Source: Vitis vinifera
Taxonomy: Eukaryota; Streptophyta; Magnoliopsida; Vitales; Vitaceae
Reading direction: 5' to 3'
Length of the DNA stretch: 64,000 nt
Assembly: GCF_030704535.1 (NCBI RefSeq)
Contig: NC_081818.1
Location: 23,166,001-23,230,000, forward strand
A model generated the notes under the pieces. The model had not been told where the DNA came from, searched no databases, and saw only the letters and a list, made by a program, of their open reading frames with translations. Within the stretch, counting starts at the first letter, position 1. Each line of letters opens with the position of its first letter. Positions 1 to 30,471 of the stretch are shown in pieces. The position numbers were made by a program, and so were the translations under genes.

Positions 1-1734
1 TCTATTTATTTATTTTCTTTTTTTGAAGAACTTCCATAAACAGAATGGTTTTCAAATGGTAGCTTGGAAGCAGGTATGACCAGAATACACCATGACTTGT
101 CCCTGTACTGTTTTGTTCTGTTGAAAGCATCTATAAAAGTGGATGCAAGAATTCAAACTAGCCTCTTTCCAGAAAGAATTCAAACTAGCCTCTTCTCGTT
201 CAACACTCGCATGCCGGTCATGTTGAAAGCTATTTTAAGCACATGGAAGATATCATACATAACCCAGTACACACAGAGTATACAAGCCGCATCCAAAAGA
301 TAAAAACTGTGTTTTATTCTGGCAATAAATATTCTATCCCTGGTCATAAATACATTTTAAAAAATAAACAAATGATACAAGTAGGAGGCCAATTCTCATT
401 CCCTGCATGAAAATGAACCTAGGCAACTCAACCTAAAGTTACAAGCATCCTAAAGAAAACCCACATGCTTGGCAATGAGCATGGCTAACTCCAAGTAAGT
501 TGCATAGTATGTGCACTTAACTGAAAGTTTGTGCTGGTCAGAAGTGGACTAGGGCTGAATTGAACCAGTATTTCAAAGCCATTTGATTTTTCAGGAGGGT
601 TAACAAAATGGCAAAAAGTTCCAGGTAATCCTTCCCTAACCTTGCCGATTTTATTAATCTGAAAAAAATAGGTTTTAATTCGATGGATACACAAAAATGT
701 GCTTAATTAGGTGATTTCATTGGCTTTCATAAGTTTATCTTTTAGGACCAATCTATGCTCAAAACTGATTCTGCAAGTATGGATTTGGGCTCCACATTAT
801 CCTTTCGAAGGAAAGTTTCCATTTAAAATCAAGCCTTCTTGTTTTAGAGTTTTTCCAAGCTGTTAAACCCAAGCTGTGAGACAAATTACAAATAACTCAA
901 GGCAACATACTGTCATTGTATTCATTGTATTAGCATTTCAACTCCTAATTCCAGCTACTACTTACAACTTGTTAAATAAACATTCACCAAAATCCAGAAG
1001 AATAAAAATGGAATTAAATCAAAAACCTTTTGATAAAGCAATTCAATGTTTTAATTAGAACACTCAAAATCTTCTATTTGGAAAGAAAACACCTATAAAA
1101 TACCACTTTTATTGATCTATTTGTGATAAACCATCCATGCAGCACCAAATAGATACTTCATGCATGCACGTATTCAAGTTAAAAGGTAGTCTCTTGCAAC
1201 TTACATGAGTGTAATCATTGACTATTCATACAATGACTTTATTTCTTATCCTGGATTATATTTACCCTCCTCAATTTTTCTAATAAGAATATTATTTGAA
1301 TTCCATATCTATGGTTGGGTTTGACCATTAAGGCTGGAGAGCACAGGAACATAATAGAAGAAAGAAATTCAGAAAGAAAAATGAAAATATCACAACTAAG
1401 GTTTTGACAAACTTCAGATCACTTTCTTTGGCATGTATTACAAAAAATATGGGATTGAAATCCATGAAATAAATACAGAACATAAGAACATTTTACACTC
1501 ACTAAACAAACAAGCCAGAATAATTATTTTTTTTTAAAAAAAACAATTAATGTGTTCCATGTAATGTATTCCAAGAGAATATATGGATTCTCAAGTTATG
1601 GAGTTTGTGGACATGGGACTAAAGAAATAATCAATAATTATTTAAAAATCAATATCAATATTAAGGCACGATACTTTCATGCAAATATAATATCGTGTAA
1701 AGTCTAACCTTGTCTATCTGAGCTTGCTAAATAT
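1..1734. other. AT-rich DNA, no gene resolved
   Basis: I see no convincing gene. A 58-codon open stretch on the minus strand (485-661) follows a T-rich tract ending in CAG, and could be the last exon of a gene whose other exons I cannot find. I do not recognise its product. The rest is AT-rich with stops in all frames. Around 1705-1830 a short segment containing the words accttgtctatct and gctaaatatat occurs twice, which looks like a local duplication at the decayed end of the neighbouring Copia fragment. Confidence 0.4.
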
Positions 1735-2980
1735 ATTCATAGTAGACAAAAAACTGAGTTGCTAAATATATCCACTTTTCCTCTTCCAAAGTGGAAAGTG
1801 TAACCTTGTCTATCTAAAATAGATACAGAAATCATATTCCTCCTAAGTGAGGGTATGTAAGCAACATTGTCTAATAACAAAAAACTTTATGTGGTCAATC
1901 TTAGCTTTATCATACTAAAAAATTCTACTTTCACTTTGCTTCCATCACCCATATACACACATTCTTCATGCTTTGACAGTCTCCTTTTGTTTGTCATCTC
2001 CTGCAAAGAATTAGTGACATAAATAGTGGCACCAGTATCTAACCACCAAGAATTGGCATGAACATCAACAATATTAGTCTCAATCATGTTTGCATTCAAA
2101 TTAACCACAACCACAATTTCACCTTTCTTCTTCTTCTCTAGCCAATTTTTAAACTTGAAGCAATCAGTCTGCTTGTGGCCAATCTTGTGGCAAAAGTTGC
2201 ACTTCCCCTTGAATCTCTCATTCTTTACAGCATTAGAAGAAGCAAATGCATTAGAGGTTCTTTGACTCGAATTCCCTTTCCTCTTGAATTGCTTAGAGCC
2301 TCCAAGATTCTTGTGTGGAGGTTTTTTCTTCATATTGCTCACTTGGTCAGTAACAAGAGCAGGAGAGTGAGTCTCATTTTTCTTTAGTGAGACTTCATGT
2401 TGCACCACAATGGACATCAACTCCTCCAAAGTCCATTCTTCCTTCAAGGCATTATAAATCAACTTCACCACATCAAAGGAAGTAGGAAGAGACTCAAGTA
2501 TCAACCATTTCAAGAATTTATCACTCAACTCCATTTTCATCTCATTTGCCTTGTTGAAGTAGTGCTTTAGCTTGATGATGTGATCTCTAACCCCACTTAC
2601 TCCATCATACATAGTGGTTGTGAGAAGCTTCAAATAATTTGTCATTTCTGTCTTATCAATCTTGGTATATTTGACTTTTACATATTCCAAAAAATCTTTG
2701 GCTCTTTCCATCTTTGGCACACATTCTTTAATAGATTTATTCATAGTATACTTCATCACCATCAAACAACTCCTATTGGAGTGCTCCCATATCTCATAAA
2801 AGGATCTTTCATCAGCAGAGCTCACATCAGTGGGCTTACTTGGCTCATCAACTCTCAAAGCCAAGTCCAAATTGTGCAAAGTCATATGCACGTTGAAAGA
2901 CTCATACCATTCCTCAAAGTTATTTCCAGTAAGAGGCTTGATGGCAGATAATTGCAGAGTAATTCCAGGAATTCTAGTAG
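1735..2980 (-). pseudogene. Copia gag and start of protease, truncated and frameshifted
   Basis: This minus-strand frame encodes a Ty1/Copia Gag (UBN2/RVT_gag type). It begins ATRIPGITLQLSAIKPL and contains the Gag core words NNFEEWY and LDLALRVDEP. A basic linker follows, then a CCHC zinc knuckle (CNFCHKIGHKQTDC) and the protease active-site region WWLDTGATIYVTN, where the usual motif is DSGA/DTGA. The main frame stops at 1887. The neighbouring frame continues the protease (DNVAYIPSLRRN, then DRQGYTFHFG) to about 1735, so the copy carries a frameshift. Integrase, reverse transcriptase and RNase H are absent, as is a downstream LTR. The first in-frame ATG is internal, at about 2891. The missing N-terminus is probably provided by the exon at 4173-4197. 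As an element it is dead, although the 373-codon spliced gag frame is itself open. Confidence 0.85.
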
Positions 2981-4081
2981 CTGGAAAATAGCAAAATTAA
3001 ACAATATGCATGTTACTAATATCATGTTATTTGCTAGTTTCCAGAATTTCTCAATTTAGCAATAACTTTAAATTTTGAAATTCCACAGCAGTAAAGACAA
3101 CTAATTAAATATCACAACCAAGATGCACTAATTTTATTACCGAAATGGCAAAAGAAAATTAGTACGGTTCATAATATATAATTAATTTCCTTCACCAATC
3201 TAAGCATCCTACCAAGTATTATAATCATCGATAGGACAATTACAATACCCGTATAGACCTTAATAATCACAATAATAAAGCAACCAAAAGTGGGAGATAA
3301 AATATCTCAACAAAGACAATTTAACACATATAGGATTACGATAGGCAACCACATATATGTTCACTATTGTCATGATAAACTCAAATATTTAATTTGCACA
3401 ACTTCACACACTTGGAATTGCGATAGACAATCACACAAGTGTTCTTTATTGTTATAATAAATTTAAATATTTAACAAAAAAAGTCTAGGACAACATTATT
3501 GGTATAAGATAAAAAATTATACCATAAAGAACAATAATAATAATAATTGTCCCAATAAAACCAAATTTAACAAATACATAATAATTCCAAGAATATCAAG
3601 ACAAAAAAAAAAGTTTGTTTTTTTATTATGACGTCATCATGCACTATTCATCTTCTCCACCAAGAAGAACATGACTTGGTTCTTCTAAAGAAAAAAAAAA
3701 TTTCGGCCAAAGTTTTGTGCATTTTCTGACAAAAACACTTAGGTTTTCATCCTCAAACATCAATCTTTCAATCTAAACCCAAAAATTACACAAAAAACAC
3801 ATAAAAGGAAGAACCAAAATAAGCCCTAATTTTCAAATTCCCATCAAATGAGCTCCAAAAACCATAAAAAAAATAAAAAATAAAATAAAATAAAATAAAA
3901 TGGGTTTTGCTCCAAACAATATTTTCTACGAGTCTCCACCATCAATTGGGCTTGAAAACCAAGAATCAACACCAAACGGAAAAAAAAAAAGGAAAAAAAA
4001 AACTCCAAAAAATGGCTTCCAAACCAGAAAACAGAAACCCAAAATAACCCAAATATACAGCTCAAATGTCATCCATGTATA

Positions 4082-4093
4082 GCTCTGATACCA
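4082..4093 (-). other. Copia-type primer binding site
   Basis: The minus strand reads TGGTATCAGAGC, the 12-base site complementary to the 3' end of initiator tRNA-Met that Copia elements use. It has the same orientation as the gag frame at 1887-2980. The bases just before it (TTTCATCA then AT) would be the end of a 5' LTR. A T-rich leader or intron of about 1.1 kb separates it from gag. I could not find a second LTR copy. Confidence 0.65.
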
Positions 4094-4172
4094 ATTGATG
4101 AAATTTTAAACGACATAAGATCAGATGTAGACATTAAAGCATGTATTAAATGGCAATAAATGAAATGCTTAC

Positions 4173-4197
4173 CTTGATTAATGTCATCGGAAGCCAT
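4173..4197 (-). CDS. Predicted first coding exon spliced to the Copia gag frame
   Basis: Minus-strand ATG followed by seven codons (MASDDINQ) and one extra base, then a consensus donor G|GTAAGC. The gag frame 1.2 kb downstream has a consensus acceptor (TTTTCCAG) at 2981-2983. Joining 4197-4173 to 2980-1887 gives 1119 bases, 373 codons, with no frame break and Q-A-T-R-I-P across the junction. It also gives an ATG to a gag frame that otherwise lacks one at its N-terminus. No transcript evidence is available, so the exon is inferred from the two splice sites and phase agreement. It lies upstream of the primer-binding-like site at 4082-4093. It is therefore either inside a 5' LTR or part of a host 5' region. 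Confidence 0.5.
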
Positions 4198-5680
4198 TTT
4201 CGTACTTCACTGTTGTCCAAGAATATGCTCAAGTCTGGTATGAAAATCCGGGTTCATTCTCAACAGATAAATTTTTAGGATTCAAAATTTGGCTTATTTT
4301 CCACCATTTTCCCTGAAACCACAAGGTCCTTAAGGTTAACGAGCACGTAACAATACTAATAATAACAACATCCATAAAAATAAATAAATAAATAAAGACA
4401 CTAATCCTCAAACCCTAACAAAAGAAGGCAGAAAAAACCTTAAATAAAAATAATCAGATTTTTTTATTAAATTCTCCGTTTGGCTGTTAAGAAAATGACA
4501 GGAAAATATGAATCCCATGGAAATTCAAAGTTTTTTTTTCTTCCCCGCGATTTCTCAGCCAACAACCGATTTATGAGAGGAAAAAAAAACAAACGAACGA
4601 ACAAACAAATGTAAATAAACAAAATTTATTGGAAGATGCTGAAAATGAAACCCTTTTCACTGAAGTGCAGGTGAGATCTGCAAAGCCTTCTAGCTAGAAC
4701 CCTAGCTTTGGATTATGTATCGGTATTTCTGAAGAGAGGGGGTGAAGGAGTCCTATCAACTGAAAGGTGCTCGAACCAGCACATGGACGGTGCCTTGAAA
4801 CGACGTCGTTCCCAAGAAAAACGCGTCGTTTCTCCAAACATTTTCAAAGTTGAAGACAGTTAAAACGCAGCGTTTTGATCGTGCCTATGAACATTTAGAG
4901 AATTAAACACACCCCTAGGCCCTAGCTCATCTGAGTTCACAAATTTCAAATGTTTTATTAAACCCAAAAATCTAAATATTTTAAAAAAACTAAAATAAAC
5001 TGGTAATAAAAAATTATTTTATTAAATATCAAGTATTTAAAAGAATTTTAGTTTTATCAATAATTTAAATAATCATATATTTGTTTCTAAATTAGTAAAT
5101 ACTTGATTGAACCTACAAAAAATTATTCAAATCTAATCTCAAATTCAAAGAAAAGATAACCCACCACCAAAAGAATATTTAATAAAATTTCAAATACAAG
5201 ATTACAAGAAAAATCATTTTATTAGAAGTTATTTTATACATTATGTTTTAAATTAATTTAATCTTATAAACATTAAATATTATAAAAATAACAAATATTA
5301 TTTGGTATCCACATTTATCTAATTTTTTATTCAATTTTTTTTCCATATATGGAATTAGTTGCATTTTTTTTGTTTTGTTTAATTTTTTAAAATTCTTAAA
5401 TAAATAAAAGTAATATTATTTTTTTTAAAATTGATATCAGGCTCATAGCAAATTCTTCCTTTTCGACCATTTAGATATCAACTATCATTAGCTACCAAGG
5501 ATTAGGCACTAAATTATTAGATACCAACAATTAGGCACTGATAATAAAACTTGATAATGAAATGTATTAGGATACAAAACTACCACAAAAAAAATTATTT
5601 TATTATAATTTATATTAAAATTTAATATCAAGCTCATGGCAAATCCATCTTACAATCTGGTAGATCATAGATGAGGCTTT
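4198..5680. promoter_or_regulatory. AT-rich flank with gene-start-like motifs
   Basis: No coding sequence seen. Between 4640 and 4880 the composition becomes less AT-rich. This part holds a telobox-like AACCCTAG (about 4700), the palindromic word AAACGACGTCGTT (4798-4810), a related acgcgtcgttt (about 4821-4831), and the perfect inverted repeat AAAACGC-A-GCGTTTT (about 4863-4877). Such ACGT-core and telobox words are common near plant transcription starts, so this may be the promoter and 5' leader for the exon at 4197-4173. The stretch 4930-5680 is plain AT-rich DNA. Confidence 0.35.
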
Positions 5681-5695
5681 AGAAAAAGAGAAAAA

Positions 5696-5704
<9 letters not shown>

Positions 5705-5740
<36 letters not shown>

Positions 5741-5762
5741 AGAGAGAAAGAGAGAGAGAGAG
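5705..5762. repeat. Compound microsatellite (TA)n(GA)n
   Basis: About 17 TA units run directly into GA units with one or two interruptions. It lies about 190 bases downstream of the stop codon of the Ole e 1/extensin gene. Confidence 0.95.
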
Positions 5763-5954
5763 AAGAGAATACAACATTATTCCAAGTACAATAATATTTT
5801 GTGTCCTATGATCCTTCTCACAACGCATAATATTATCAATTGTTCTGGAAATCGAGGGCAAACGATTACTATCATAGAAGGGGAAAAGGGTGATCCACAT
5901 TTGACAACAGATAATTATTAAGAGGAGAAGTGTACAAATATGGGAACTGTTTGA

Positions 5955-7072
5955 TCATGGGGATCCTTTGTTTGTTGAAGAAGAAGCTGGTGGAATTCTA
6001 GGAAAGCGATGTGGAGGTGGGAAAGGGAATGGAGGGAGTGGAAATGGGAAAGCTGGTGGTGGGGGTGAGGGAGTCAAGCCTGGTATGGGTGGGAGGTTAA
6101 TCAATGGAGGTGGAGACTGAAAGGGGTTGGGAGGAAGGAGGGGAGGAGGCTGAAATGGGTTGGGGGGCAATGGAACAATGGAGGCAGGAGGAGGCGATGG
6201 TATGAGTGGAGGGAAGAAAAACTCAGGATGGGCTGGTTTTTGATTCAGCAGTTGAGGTGCATTCATGGAGGATTGAGGTAGTTTGGACTGGGGTTTAGGT
6301 GGAAACTTTGGTAGGCCAGGGAGGGGTGGGAGTGGTGGAAGCGTGGGAAGTAGAGGAAGCGGTGGGAAATAGTACTGATTTGTGGGTGGAAGGTCTGGGG
6401 TTTGAATTGGTGGTGGGAATTGGATTGGATCATTAGGAGGATATAAAGATTTTATGGAACCCAGTTGCTTTGAGTTTCCCACGCTTGGTTTCTGGTTACA
6501 CAGATATGGTTGTTTAAGAGGCTTGAATGAGAAAAACCCTGCTGAGAATATGTGAATTCCCTGCTTTCTTGATTTGAGGCGGAGTGAAGATGAAGTAGCT
6601 GTGGAGGCCACAGAACAGTAGGGCTCGCTGCTACTGATCAGTCTCACGGAACACCTCTTGATTTTCCTGACATGTTTGCTCACTGAGATGGGCAGATGGA
6701 CTTTGAAAACTCCATGCTCATTGGTTTTGGCTTCCTTTTGGAAGCTTGGTTTTAAGCTCCCATCTCCGCATTCTACCACAACAGATGCACCTGCATACAC
6801 CACAACCTCAGAAGATTGAACCAGAACCAGAAACAAAACAGAAAAGCAATAACTCAAATTTGATGGATAAGTGAGGAAAACAGGGGCATTAATTAAAAAC
6901 CCGAAATGAAGTGGCTAGTCTTTGAGAAATCTTCTTGGAAGCAAGTGTCACAGAAAACTGTGCCAACCACAACAGCAGACGGAGATGAAGATGGAACCTT
7001 CTTCCCATGGTCAGCCACTGAAGGGTCAATAAATGTGAAACAGAGAATGAATATCATGGTAAACCAAGACAT
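5955..7072 (-). CDS. Ole e 1/extensin-type proline-rich cell wall protein
   Basis: Two exons: 6901-7072 and 5955-6790 (intron 6791-6900, GT...TATGCAG), 336 codons, 335 aa. Residues 1-20 (MSWFTMIFILCFTFIDPSVA) look like a secretion signal. Residues 34-155 form a pollen Ole e 1 domain, with VVVGTVFCDTCFQEDFS and SHFISGAS joined exactly across the splice. Six cysteines (41, 44, 65, 104, 116, 155) match the six-cysteine pattern of the family. The C-terminal half is extremely proline-rich (repeated PPxPP, PPLPxLP). This is typical of extensin-like or hybrid proline-rich proteins expected to be secreted to the cell wall. The start at 7072 is chosen because it supplies the signal peptide and half of the domain; the open frame around exon 2 alone would lose them. 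Ligand and exact role are unknown. Confidence 0.92.
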
Positions 7073-7177
7073 TCTGAAAGTGACTATTCGCTTGTGTATT
7101 TTTATATGGGAAAATGTATAATCTTTTGACTACTATATTCTCTACGAACACACCCACTTTGAATCTCTAGCTGTTTG

Positions 7178-7190
7178 AGATATATAAATG
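7178..7190 (-). promoter_or_regulatory. Probable TATA box of the Ole e 1/extensin gene
   Basis: The minus strand reads CATTTATATATCTC about 110 bases upstream of the ATG at 7072, the distance expected for a plant TATA box with a short 5' UTR. A second weaker candidate (CATATAAAAATA, about 7100) lies very close to the ATG. Confidence 0.4.
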
Positions 7191-7199
7191 ACCCTCCAT

Positions 7200-8728
7200 G
7201 GCTACCTATTTATGGGGTTCATGCAGAAGCCAGTCAACTGCAAACTAGAAGCAGTGAATGTAGGTTGATTTTCTCACCACCCAACACTCAAAAAAGAAGG
7301 AAACTTAGGAATGGGGAGATCATGAAGAGAGAGAGTCTTTCCTAGACCTATAGTGTGTTGTGGTGGTGTTGTTAACTTGTATTTATTGAGTTTGTTCCCT
7401 TGTTGGTATAGGATTGTGAATGAGTACAGTTGGGTCCCAGTTGGTTCACGAGACATGTAGAGTGGCCTCAAATTTTTATGACTCTATCCATGATTAAAAA
7501 AAGCCAACTTTTTGGGTTATAAAATTGCTGTTATCCGAATTTACGCTTTCAAATAATATTGTGCTCAAAAGATAACAAAATTGTGAATTAGAGTCGTCCG
7601 TGGCTAATGTATCATGTAGCACAGAAGCCTAGTAGTTTCCACGATGGGTACAGAAGCAAATCCTATGAAGGACCATTTTCCATCTGTCTTCTCTTATCTG
7701 CTCGCGCTTCTTAAAATTTATCTACCGAATTCCTATCTTGATGTTAGCCTTGTGGTACTTATCTTGAAAATGCACCTTGAACGAGGTCCAAAACTTATAT
7801 GATTTATAGACAATTTAAGACACCTTGATTTCAGTGAGCGACTTGATGATTCCTAATTATCTAGTCCTGTGATCAATTCCAATGGACATCTGCATTAAGA
7901 TTTTCATGGTTGAGAGTGAGGCCAAAATTTGTATGCCATTAAACTATATGACATTCTTCTGCAAAAGTGAAGTAAAAAAAAATTCGTCATGGTATGTGTG
8001 GGATAGTGAAAGAAAGTAATCTCTTAAAGGAGAGATCAAAAGCGATAGATTCGTGTAATGAATGTCTCATTCTTCACGGGGTATTAAAAGACAAAGCTAT
8101 GTCTCATCTTCACGGGTACAGTTCTGGAACCATCTGATGACATAAAGAACATCTCATGCTTCATGTCCTCACCACTTCTGATATGAAAAGCAAAGCTAAT
8201 TTAATATATGGGTTATGAAATACACTGAAATTTGATGCCCAAAATGCGTTGAGATGGCTGGGACTTCACTACCAGAACAAAGGTAGTTTTGTTGATGAGA
8301 AATCATACAAACCGAATCCAACTACAAACAAATCTCAACAGTGATCATACCGCCTTTACAATGGCATTAATCAAGCCCCAGAAACCTATATAACAATCAC
8401 AGTGCAATCGAAGAACTACAGAGATGGCCTGTTATACAAAAGATCCTTCCTAAGAAAGAACAACCTATTCTGTACAAAATTAATAGGTGATATGAGGAAA
8501 GAATGGCATGGCTGTGCCTCAATGCTTAAAAAGTAAATATTGCAAAGACATCTTCACTAGATACCCATCATTCAAATTGCAGGGGCACCTGCAATAGATA
8601 CCACGGCTGGCGTCCCAGGTGTATCGCAGATGGCAAATTGGTTCAAACAAGGCTCAAGCCCAAGAATATTCAGTGTTGGCATGGAAATGGTAGTATAGAA
8701 CCCCTATATTGCACAGTTCAGAGTTTAT
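7200..8728. other. Intergenic DNA and 3' UTR of AUG5
   Basis: No gene seen. Roughly 8300-8728 is probably the 3' UTR of the minus-strand AUG5 gene, which ends at 8729. The remainder has no recognisable repeat or frame. Confidence 0.5.
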
Positions 8729-27976
<19,248 letters not shown>

Positions 27977-28140
27977 TATGCAAATCTAGGGTTTCCAACT
28001 AGGGATTTGCAGCTAGATTGACATCGAATTCAAGACGATATAAAAAAAACAAAAATAAATAAAAAAAATTAAAAAAACCCTAGTCCACAAATCTGAATGT
28101 GGAAACGAAGAGATGGCCGCAACCCTAGAAATATAAAGGG
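27977..28140 (-). promoter_or_regulatory. AUG5 5' UTR and proximal promoter with teloboxes
   Basis: Upstream of the AUG5 ATG there are telobox-type words in both orientations: TAGGGTTT at 27987-27994, AAACCCTA at 28075-28082, and AACCCTA at about 28121. A weak TATA-like TTTATATTTC lies near 28129-28138 on the minus strand. Teloboxes are frequent in promoters of plant genes active in dividing cells, which suits a spindle protein. The transcription start is not determined. Confidence 0.5.
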
Positions 28141-28199
28141 AGAAAGGTGTAGAGGGAGAGATCTATGGCCGGCCAGGTGAAGCAGAAGAAAATATAAAC

Positions 28200-29750
28200 T
28201 GTAGAGATAGGTTGGTGGTGTGTCCGTATGCTACAGTCCAAAGATATGTCTATGTGTAACTGCGTGAATTATACTAGCTTTGAACCGTAAGGTTTCGAGG
28301 AGTTCAAATTGGAGGTCCCGCTCTTGAGTCGTGTCCATCAAACGGGTTCCATATCGGTTTCAGACCCGGATCTGGATCCGAGTTCTCTCCCTTCTTAAAT
28401 TTAAGTCATGTCTTGTATTATAGTTTTATTTATAAGTCTATATCAAAAAGTTAAAATAATAATAAAAAATAAAAAATAAAAAAAGGAAAATGGGTTTTGA
28501 AAGGCATAAGATAAATAACAAATTGAAATGATGTAATATAGGAAAGAATGGAAAGAACTAAAAAGAACATTTTCTTTTGGGTTAACAGAGCAATATTTAT
28601 ATTTTTCATTTAATACTTATGAATATTTGTTTTTTTTCATTTAATACTTATTTTTAAGACGAGTAAACGAAAGGCCTTTCGTATCATCTTAATATGATAG
28701 TCATGTACCACTTTATTTAAAACATTTATAGCATTTTCCCTTATATATTTGTAACATTAAAAGACCTTGCTAAAAAAATCATAATGAATGAAAAAAAGCA
28801 TAATATTTTTATAATTTTTTAAGATAATCCTTGTTTATTAGGATTGTTTTGTTAAAAACCTTGTAAGTAAAACTCAATGAAACAAAACATGAAGAAAAAT
28901 AAGTACAATATACTAACATCCTTTTAGGATATTACACCTTATATTGTATATCTACGAGTTTTCCACTAATTTATCATGAAATATATTTGAACTAAAGCAT
29001 TCCAAACTTATATATGAACCTTTTGAATGTTGTAATAAGTAATATCTTTGTGAATGGATCACTATATTATCACCTAAACATATTTGTTAAACATCAATTT
29101 TACCACTCTTTTGGAGTTTTGTCTATACATTGCTGAAATGTATTTGATTTTATCTCATTTAATATAACTTATTTTTAATCTATACAATACTTGCAACATT
29201 ATCTTCATATCATATTGTTAGGTTTTCTTTGATCATGACTTGCTATATGAATCGCAAGTATTTATGAATGATTTGTAGGCATGATCATACCTTATTTGTG
29301 ATTGAGTTTTATGATGATTTCAAAGGTATCTTCAATCCACTCATCTAAGTATTTATGGTTTTAATTTTCTTAAATAAAATGAACTCATACAAGTTGTTTC
29401 ATAAACATAATGCAATATTTGTTTTATATCAATCAAATGCCTTTAGGTTTTGTTATCATTTCCATTATGCATGCTCTTATTTGGCATTGTTAACTAAGGT
29501 TAGATATTTTCATTGCATTATTGTTGAGCATATCTTAGAGTGTCTCATGTTTCGACATTCTGCATTTATGTTGATCATTGTTGCATACTAGAGCATTTCC
29601 CCATTCTTTTAGATTATCAAATCTTTAGTAAATTTCATTGCTACTCAGTCTGGTTGCTAATCTTGTGAGTTGTCATACTAGGACATACCCTTTTTCATCA
29701 AGTTTTTTTTGCATATTTATCTTAGTCACTCCTTTTTTAGTTTCCTTTAA
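28200..29750. other. AT-rich spacer upstream of AUG5
   Basis: No gene or clear repeat seen. A (TAA)-rich patch lies at about 28455-28485. Confidence 0.5.
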
Positions 29751-29754
29751 GTGA

Positions 29755-30455
29755 TCCCAATCATGACAATCGCATCCTTCCCTTTCAAGTTATTTTAGAT
29801 GATTTTGCTTGTAAACCATACTCCTTTTCAAGTATGTTTTCGGTGATTCTTGTCATAGACTACGTCCCTCATCTTCGAGTTTGTTTTAAACTATTTTGGT
29901 TATGGCAATTGCATCCCTTACTTCCAACTTATTTTAGGTGTTTTCAGTCATGGTGACCACATTTATTTTATTTGTAGTTCCTTGGAATTCCCATCATCAC
30001 AACGTCATCCTAGGTTCTATCTTTCTTATCTATAATTCCTTTTTTATTCTCATCAATGCGATGTCATCTTAGGACTATCCGAGTATTGTCTTTATTTGTC
30101 TTCAATTTCAATCATTAGGACTATATCTCTTTTATTTGTAGTTTCTTTGGATTCTCATCACTATGACGTCATTTTAAGACCCTATCTCAATTTTGTCTTT
30201 AGTTTCCTTTGATTTCAGTCATGATAACCACATCTCGTCTTCCTTAGTGTTTTAGGTGATTTCAATTATAGGTCACATCCTTTTATTTCAAGTATGTTTT
30301 TGGTTTTCTCTTATCATCTTTTGATTTTGGTCATAGTGACCATGTCCTAGGTTCTATCTTAGTTCATCTCTAGTTCCTTTGGATTCTAGTGTTTGCGACG
30401 TTGACCTAGGTCTTATCACAGTTATCTCTAGGTTATTTAGATCTTGATCATGTCA
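29755..30455. repeat. Degenerate tandem array, units about 45-60 bp
   Basis: About 14 diverged units, each built on a pattern like agtttcttttggattTcaaTCATgatgaccacatccta. Variants include tcaatcatgacaatcgcatcc, tcagtcatggtgaccacat, tcatcactatgacgtcatt and tcagtcatgataaccacatc. Units differ in length and none is identical, so the array is old. No frame runs through it. Confidence 0.75.
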
Positions 30456-30471
30456 CCATTCATCATTTTAT

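Noticed and set aside
485..694. Minus-strand frame possibly forming a terminal exon (after TTTTTTCAG)
   Set aside because: It has a T-rich acceptor-like start and average composition, but I recognise no family and found no matching upstream exon, so it is mentioned only as unresolved.
2175..2951. Plus-strand frames opposite the Copia gag
   Set aside because: Shadows of the minus-strand gag frame; no family features.
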